Below are positions 57,168-64,000 of a stretch of DNA of 64,000 nt, piece after piece. The notes under the pieces are model-generated. The model saw nothing but the letters and a program-made list of their open reading frames with translations, had not been told where the DNA came from and did no database searches. This stretch comes from Mallotus nudiflorus (lineage: Eukaryota > Streptophyta > Magnoliopsida > Malpighiales > Euphorbiaceae): contig CANTUR010000384.1 in NCBI GenBank assembly GCA_947683625.1, forward strand, positions 928,001 through 992,000. Reading direction: 5' to 3'. Numbering within the stretch: position 1 is the stretch's first letter; each line of letters opens with the position of its first letter. A program made the translations under genes and the position numbers.

Positions 57168-58266
57168 ATGATTTCTGAAATCAATCTTCTTGATGATCAT
57201 GATATGGGTTGGTGGATAGATTCGGGTGCAACCCGTCATGTGTGCAAAGACATTGCTTTGTTCAAGAATATGGAGCAAGTTGCTAATGATATTGTTTTGT
57301 ACATGGGAAATGCTAGTTCAACACCTATTTTAGGTATTAGTAATGTAGAACTAAAGTTTACTTCTAGTAGGAAATTAATTTTGAGAAATGTGTGTTATGT
57401 ACCAAAAGTTAGAAAGAACTTAGTTTTGGGTAGCATTTTGAACAAGTTTGGTTTTAAACTTGTATTTGAGGCTGACAAGTTTGTGTTATCTAAAGGGGGC
57501 ATATTTGTGGGAAAATGTTATTTATATAATGGTATGTTTAAACTCAATGTACACATTAATAATAATATTAGTAGTGTTTCTGCATATATTGTTGTTTCTC
57601 CTTATTTATGGCATAATAGGTTAGGTCATGTTAATTTTAAAATAATTAGAGATATGGTTAAACTTGATTTAATTCCTTTTATTAATCAAAACCATGAAAA
57701 ATGCACTACTTGTATGTTAACAAAAATAACTAGAAATACTTTTCCAAAAATTGAAAGAACATCAAATGTATTAGATTTAATATATAGTGATGTGTGTGAT
57801 ATGTATAGTACTCCTTCCTTAGGTGGAAAGAAATATTTTGTCACATTTATTGATGATTTTAGTAGATTTTATTATGTGTATTTATTACATTCTAAAGATG
57901 AAGTAATTGAAAAATTTAAAATCTACAAAAATAAATTGAATTACATTGTGGGACATTTATAAAATGTCTAAGGTCTGATAAGGGAGGAAAGTACTATAAT
58001 CCTTCATATTTTGAGTCCACATCGATAGTTCATGAAATTATTGCCCCATATACACCACAACAAAATGGTGTAGCAAAAAGGAAAAATCAAGTGCTAATTA
58101 AAATGGTAAATATCATTATGTCTAATTTTGGTTTGAGCTAAGGATTTTGGGGTGAATCAATGCTTACAGCATGTCATATTTTGAATAGAGTTCTTAATCA
58201 AAGAAGTAATATAACCCCATATGAATTATGGAATAAAAGGAAACCAAAATTGAATTTTTTTAGAGT
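57168..58266 (+). pseudogene. Protease and integrase of the second copia element
   Basis: The 264-codon frame from 57168 has the protease motif WWIDSGATRHVC at about residues 15-26 (intact DSG), ILRNVCYVPKVRKNLVLGS, the integrase zinc region (LWHNRLGHVNFKII, CTTCMLTK) and the first core block IYSDVCDM with FVTFIDDFSRFYYVY. A frameshift near 57960 precedes LRSDKGGKYYN and APYTPQQNGVAKRKN, where the third catalytic residue should be E (VAERKN) but reads K. The frame then reaches YELWNKRKPKLN. Confidence 0.85.
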
Positions 58267-59147
58267 TTAGGGATGTCGTGCTATAGTAAAAGTATCTGAA
58301 CCCAAATGCAAAAAGTTGGGAGAAAGGGGAGTTGAGTGCATTTTCATAGGATATGCATATAATAGTAAGGCATATAGATTTATGGTTATAGAACCTAATG
58401 ATTCAATACCAATTAATACAGTTATTGAATCAAGAGATGTCATATTTGATGAACAAAGGTTTAAGTCAATTCCTAGACTTAAAGATAAATTTTCAGAACA
58501 AAACAGTTCAAACTTGGATAAAGCTAAGCAAATCATAAACAATGATGAACAAGAAGTTGTTAAACTTTAAAGGAGCAAAAGAATAAAGAGGAAACCAATA
58601 AGATATGAAGAAGAATTCTTTGTATATCTTATGGAAGGAACAAGAGAATTAGTTAGCAATCAAATACCATATTGTTATAATATAGAAAGTGATCCTTAAA
58701 CATTTGAGGAAGCCATGAAATCATAAGATGCAACTTTTTGGAAAGAAGAAATTAATGATGAGATAGACTCAATAATGGGAAATAATACATGGAAATTGGT
58801 TGACCTGCGTTTTGGTTCTAAACCAATTGGATGCACATGGATATTTAAAAAGAAAATGAAAGTTGATGGAACTATTCATAAATTTAAAGCCAGATTAGTA
58901 GTAAAAGGCTTTACACAAAAGCAAGGGATTGACTATTTTGATATATATTCTCCAGTAGCTCGAATAGCTACTATAAGAGTTCTAGTAGCATTAGCTTCCA
59001 TTCATAAAATGGTTATTCATCAAATGGATGTGAAAATAATATTTTTAAATGGAGATTTGGAAGAAGAGGTTTATATGCAACAACCTGAAGGATTTATTGT
59101 TTTTGGATAAGAAAAGAAGGAGTGCAAACTTGTTAAATCTTTGTATG
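58267..59147 (+). pseudogene. pol: Integrase tail and RT, first part, of the second copia element
   Basis: KCKKLGERGVECIFIGYAYN and the linker (58316-58570) are followed by the RT frame 58775-59110: WKLVDLRFGSKPIGCTWIFK, FKARLVVKGFTQKQGIDYFD, IHQMDVKIIFLNGDLEEEVY and QQPEGFIV. A stop at 59108-59110 precedes KECKLVKSLY. The RT is then cut inside the conserved SLYGLKQAP motif by the element at 59148-62415; the codons resume exactly after the duplicated GTATG. Confidence 0.9.
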
Positions 59148-62041
59148 TGTCACGACCCAAACCGAGGGCTATGACCGGTGCTAGGGAACGGGAATTCTTT
59201 CAAATCTGGAACCCATAACAAGCCTTAAAATAAAAGTATGTAATAAAATAAAATAAATAATTATGCATCATAATTAAAATCTCAAATCAATATAATAAAA
59301 ATAATCTCTTCCACATCATAATAACAAAATATATTAATACAATATTCAAAGTAAGGCCTCTGAATTAAAATCAAATACAGTAAATATAAATACAACTCAC
59401 TAACGATACAAAATATGACTACTGCAGTTTTCTAGAGTACAATATAAAATTTAAGTAGATAATTTACATAAAAGAGCCGGGGGAGGAAGAAATTCGGTGG
59501 ATAGGTCTACTGCTAAGGTCTGAAGATGAAGACTCTCCTGTAAAAATGTTAACTGAGGGGAGTCAGACCTCACTGAGTGAATTGTTATAATATATATACA
59601 TGCATTTCCTATATGCCAAATGCAATCAAACATTCGTATATAATAAATATATATATACACAAGCAAGCCACACAGATGCTAAAAATCAATTATATAATAA
59701 TACTGAAAAACATAAGTTTATGAAGGATTAAATAGAAACCTATTTAATCGCAACCTCAATCAACAATAATATCACTCTAGCCATACATGCTCACTTAATT
59801 CTCAATAAATTTACTTAATCCATATGGACAGTAGACTAGCCCTGAGATACTAAGTCAATCGAGCTCCAGTAGTCTGACTGTCAGTGTGATTGACCCTGAG
59901 ACACTTGATCAACCGAGCTCTAACAATCACACCATCAATCACATCACATCTCAATCAAATCATAATTTACCACAAAAAGTACTCACTCAACGCCAAATCT
60001 ATTGTACCGGTATGTACACAATCTTAGTGCTGCCCACTAGGTAGCATGTTTTATCGATATCCTTCATTTAAAATAAATCATTCATGCAAGAAAATAAATA
60101 ATGCATAATATCATTCAAAATGACAAAATAAACCATATATATACCAGAAATATACCTAAAATAAACTAAGCATATTTCAGGTATATATATATATCAAATC
60201 AATTCAAATCAATTATAAAATATACTAAAAATAAACCATTAATATACTTAAAAATAATTTAAATATAAATCAATAACATAACATGCATTTACTTAGGAAT
60301 ATACCTAGACTATATTAAAAATATACTTAAAGTATACTAATCATTTAATAAAACAATTATGAATAAATATACATTTAAAACATGTATTTTTCTAAAACAT
60401 GCAACCTAAATGTGATGTATATATAAAATAACAACTCACAGGTTTGCGTTCCTTGAGACCGGTCCGACAAGCCCGATCCACTAGGCCTCAGTTTCAGCGC
60501 AACTAAACAAATAAAATAATAATGAAAATCAGAATAACTCTAACTTAAACTCTATAGAGACTCAATCTAAGATTTCAAAACATAGAATTTCAAAGTTGAT
60601 CTGATGTCACGTTTTATGAGACTTCTACCGAAAATTCGACAGAACCTCCTCTATAAAATGGATATCTCTCTACTAAAAAGTAGAGCCGATCTTGCAAGAA
60701 AACGCACTTCGAAAACTAGAATTAACACAACCCTCGGTTAAGATCCCGAACTATACAACTTCCCCAACCGAGGTCCACAATTCAACAAAAATTCAGATAA
60801 TATAATAAATATATTAAAAATAAATAAATTCCATAAATATTCTCAAAATAGCAAAATATAACATATTTAATATTAAAACATCAAAAATAATTATTTTCTC
60901 AATAATTACATAAAAATCCCAAAATAATAATATAATATTATAAAAAATCTAATTTCTCAATAATTCAATATAAATTAGTAAAAATTCACTTTATATATTC
61001 AAATAACTAAAACAGCCTAAATACATATTAAAAATTACTAAAAACCCATTTTATTACCAAAATAATATATAATATATTATTTGAAAATAATTTTCAAAAA
61101 TTAGTATTAATTAGCTGAAATAGTAAATAATTTGTAAAAATCATTTTAGTACCTTAAATAATTATAAAATCAACTAAAACATAATATTTGACTATAATCT
61201 TAACAAAATTATGTATTTAACCCTATAATACAAAAATACACATAATATACTAATATTACTCAAAAATTCTATAAATGCATAAAAATTATTTTCTTAACGT
61301 ATATATTACTAATATTAACTAAAATACATTATTAATCAATAATTTCAACAAAAACCCAACTTTAACCTAATTTTCTAATATTGACATAATATAAAAATAT
61401 TTATAAAAATTACATAAAAATCACAAAAATTATAATCTCAATACTAAAATTAATAATAACCCATAAAAACACTAAATCAACAAATTTTATAATTAAATAA
61501 ATTAATTTATGAAAATTAATTAAATTATAATAAAATATTCAAAAATTCACAAAAATTAAAATAAATTCCAAAAATTCAAACAAAAAATTTTTTCATGTAG
61601 ATTAAGCTACTAGGAACAACTTTTGTAAAGGAAGATTGCAAGATTCATCAAGATAGAACTTAAAAAAAATTCAAAAATCCTAAAACTCCAAAAACTAAAA
61701 TTCAACAAAACTCAAGGAATAGGTGATTAAAGCTTAAACTAAGCTTGGATTCATACTCATCGGTGTTAAAGGAGTCAAACAACATTCAAAACGTGAAGAA
61801 TGGTGGTCAGAAGAGGGAGGTTAGTCGGAAAAGGAAGGTTTTAGTCTCTTTCGGTTTCGCAAGCCACCGGCGTCGAAGAAGAGGAAGAGGGACGGCGGAA
61901 GGCGACTGGAAGGAGGGCGGAGCTGCTGGACACCGGGGAGGCACAATGACGGTGAGAAATCGAGACGACGGGAGGAGGAAGATAATGCACAGTGAGTTCT
62001 GCGTGAATGTATGTTTGTTGTGTTTGTTTGTTATGTATAGC

Positions 62042-62078
<37 letters not shown>

Positions 62079-62420
62079 CACATACATACATTAACATAAA
62101 CCCTAATTATATTATATAGATATAATACATAAAATAACATTCATGTAACAATAAATAATAATATTATCAATAACATAATTTTAATAAAAATAATAATATC
62201 AAAATAATAAGGAAATTTGATAAAGAAATAATATAAATTAATGTTTAAAATAATAAGTCTCTAAAATAAAAATATTTACGTAGGAAAATTTATTTAAACA
62301 TAAAATAATAATAATTAATCAAAAATAATGAAAATAAATCAATAAAATTTTCAAATCTTATTAACATTGCATATTTCATTATAAAATAAAATAATTTAAA
62401 ATATGGGTCATAATAGTATG
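59143..62420 (-). mobile_element. Inverted 3.3-kb solo-LTR-like element with perfect GTATG duplication
   Basis: The element at 59148-62415 starts TGTCACGACCC and ends GGGTCATAATA; GTATG stands on both sides (59143-59147 and 62416-62420). It is the reverse-oriented relative of 37669-41214: both share the termini, the inverted CCTCGGTTGGGG region (60732-60774 here), the paired AGCTCGG repeats and the GC-rich patch (61815-61980 here). Frames over the GC-rich patch, such as 61745-62119, are not conserved between the two copies and are not called as genes. The 5-bp duplication inside a codon block of the copia RT proves insertion after the host copia. Confidence 0.85.
62045..62077. repeat. AT dinucleotide microsatellite
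   Basis: About 16 TA units within the inverted solo-LTR-like element. The matching position of the relative near 38060-38150 also has TATATA runs. Confidence 0.9.
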
Positions 62421-63465
62421 GATTAAAACAAGCACCAAAACAATGGCACTAGAAATTTGACCAAATAGTACTTACTAATGGCTTTAAAATTAATCAAGCT
62501 GATAAATGGGTTTATAGCAAGTTTTGTGGTGATGATGGTGTCATAATATGTCTTTATGTTGATTTTTGGTACAAACTTGAAACAAGTTAAGGATACCAAA
62601 AATTTCTTATCAAATAATTTTTCCATGAAAGATATAGGAGAGGCAAATATTATTCTTAGGATTAAGATCTTGAGAGATAAGGATGACATAACTCTTACTC
62701 AATCTTATTATATTGAGAAAGTTCTCAAGAAGTTCAATCATTTAAATTATAATCCTACCTCTACTCCCTTTGATCTCAACATCAAGTTAATAAAAAATGA
62801 GGGAGAACCACTATCACAGTTAGAATATGCCAAAGTGATAGGTTGTCTTATGTATGCCATAACATGCACTAGACCTGATATAACTTTTGCAGTTAGAAAG
62901 CTAAGTAGGTACACAAGTAATCCGAGTAATTTGCATTGGCATGCTATTAATAGAGTATTAAAGTACTTAAAGAAAACTATGAGTTATGCCATAATCTATA
63001 GTGGCTATACTTCGATATTAGAAGGATGTTCAGATTCAAGTTAGATTAGTAATCATGAAGATCATACTAGCACGAGTGGGTGTATGTTTATGCTTGGAGG
63101 TGGTGCAGTATATTAGGTTCCAAGAAATAGACATGCATAACAAACTCCACTATGACTTTTGAATTTATAGCATTAGCTTTCATAAATAAAAAAGTAGAAT
63201 AGCTACATGATTTGCTAAATGAAATATCGATATGGCCAAATCCAATTGCACTAATATCTATTCATTATGATAGTGAAGCAACACTATCAAGAGCTTATAG
63301 TCATATATATAATGGAAAGTCAAGACATATTGGACTTAGATATAGTTATATTAGAGATTTAATCTCTAATGGTGTGATCACAATAGATTATATACGATCA
63401 AGTCAAAATTTTTTTGATCCACTAACAAAGGCATTGCCAAGAGACGTGGTAAATAAAACATTATG
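62421..63465 (+). pseudogene. RT C-terminal part and RNase H of the second copia element
   Basis: It continues the RT: LKQAPKQWH right after the duplication, KINQADKWVYSKF, then ICLYVDF where the catalytic YVDD should be (reads YVDF). Next come the frame 62556-63044 (NFLSNNFSMKDIGEANIILR, GCLMYAITCTRPDITFAV, LKYLKKTMSYAIIYSGYTSI) and the RNase H end 63212-63466 (SIHYDSEATLSRAYSHIYNG, SRHIGLRYSYIRDLISNGVI, DPLTKALPRDVVNKT). Stops break the middle. The end of pol is near 63466. Confidence 0.85.
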
Positions 63466-63466
63466 A

Positions 63467-64000
63467 GGGATGGGTCTCAAGCCTATTTTATCAAATCACC
63501 ATTGATGGAACCTCAACTATGACACTTGGTATTATGCCAAGTCTCAAGTTTAAAGAGTCAAAGTACATTAATAGAATGATTGCAAGCACTATGTTAAATT
63601 TCTATTACATCCCGAGGTTAATAGTGCTTGGAACCTGCATGAAAATGAAGGGTGAGTTAAATCTCTTAATGGATCTATGGACGTGTAGTCAAAGTATCAA
63701 ATTGCAGGGGTACTTCTAATATATCCACTTATATAAATGTGAAGTGTGGCCTCTTCAAAGGGTTTAAGGGCTTGGCTCTATGCACTTTTGAAGGATACAG
63801 ACACAAGGCCTTGAATGTGTCATTTATATATGTGTAATTGTAATAGGGTATTAAATTATGTGTGTGGAATGTTTCTACAACTTATCAATAAGAATAATTG
63901 GTTCAAAGTTTAATCTATCATATTGTTTAGATTTATTGTATTGAACTTTCACTAAGTATTGGTTTAAATCGTAAGATACTATTATTTATGCACATAATTT
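63467..64000 (+). other. 3' region of the second copia element, running off the window
   Basis: After the RNase H, the GMGLKPIL-like tail and then non-coding DNA. The 3' LTR should begin here or just past the window end, but no LTR start or polypurine tract could be fixed without a matching 5' LTR. No other gene was seen. Confidence 0.45.

Noticed and set aside
61745..62119. 124-codon Arg-rich frame in the inverted solo LTR
   Set aside because: It covers the GC-rich patch of the LTR-like element. The relative at 37669-41214 does not keep this frame, and the second half is translated microsatellite.
1..64000. CRISPR arrays, bacterial operons, rRNA or tRNA genes
   Set aside because: None seen. 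The short tandem repeats lack unique spacers, all genes are of plant type, and no tRNA cloverleaf or rRNA core was recognised by eye.

Overview
The window is nuclear DNA of a flowering plant, most likely a eudicot. It is AT-rich, has one spliced gene with plant GT-AG introns, and is otherwise filled by plant-type Ty3/gypsy, Ty1/copia and LINE retroelements in nested order. The species cannot be named from this sequence.

Layout. 1-2800: non-repetitive flank with no gene I can name. 2826-3105: decayed relic of exon 1 of a cyclopropane fatty acid synthase (CPS/CPA-FAS). 3474-11495 (minus): a complete 24-exon CPS gene whose joined frame is open for 863 codons; intron 1 is about 2.9 kb. 11496-12360: promoter side. 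About 12365-15066: tandem array of ~0.785-kb units. 15104-32858: one 17.8-kb Tat-lineage Ty3/gypsy element, flanked by a 5-bp GAGTG duplication, with ~2.0-kb LTRs. It carries gag, protease, a G-patch-like segment, RT, RNase H, a second (archaeal-type-like) RNase H and integrase, then two antisense genes resembling DUF7745 and plant mobile domain (PMD) proteins. About 32864-54960: an L1-type LINE cut into four pieces by an inverted copia-type solo LTR (35542-36890), another inverted solo LTR (37392-42427) that itself holds a 3.5-kb solo-LTR-like element, and a Sirevirus-type copia element (42712-53278). About 55546-55813: a second CPS exon-1 relic. From about 56150 to the window end: another copia element, split in its RT by a 3.3-kb inverted relative of the 3.5-kb solo LTR.

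Only the CPS gene looks functional. All retroelement frames are broken. In the Tat element almost every nonsense codon I could place is explained by a C-to-T or G-to-A transition, as expected for long-methylated DNA.

The most unusual signal is structural. The Tat element carries several families of short repeated hairpins in its leader, around pol, near the antisense genes, in the LTR and just before the 3' LTR. Within a family the loops are conserved, while stem sequences change on both arms so that pairing is kept. The copia element at 42712-53278 has a similar but unrelated family.
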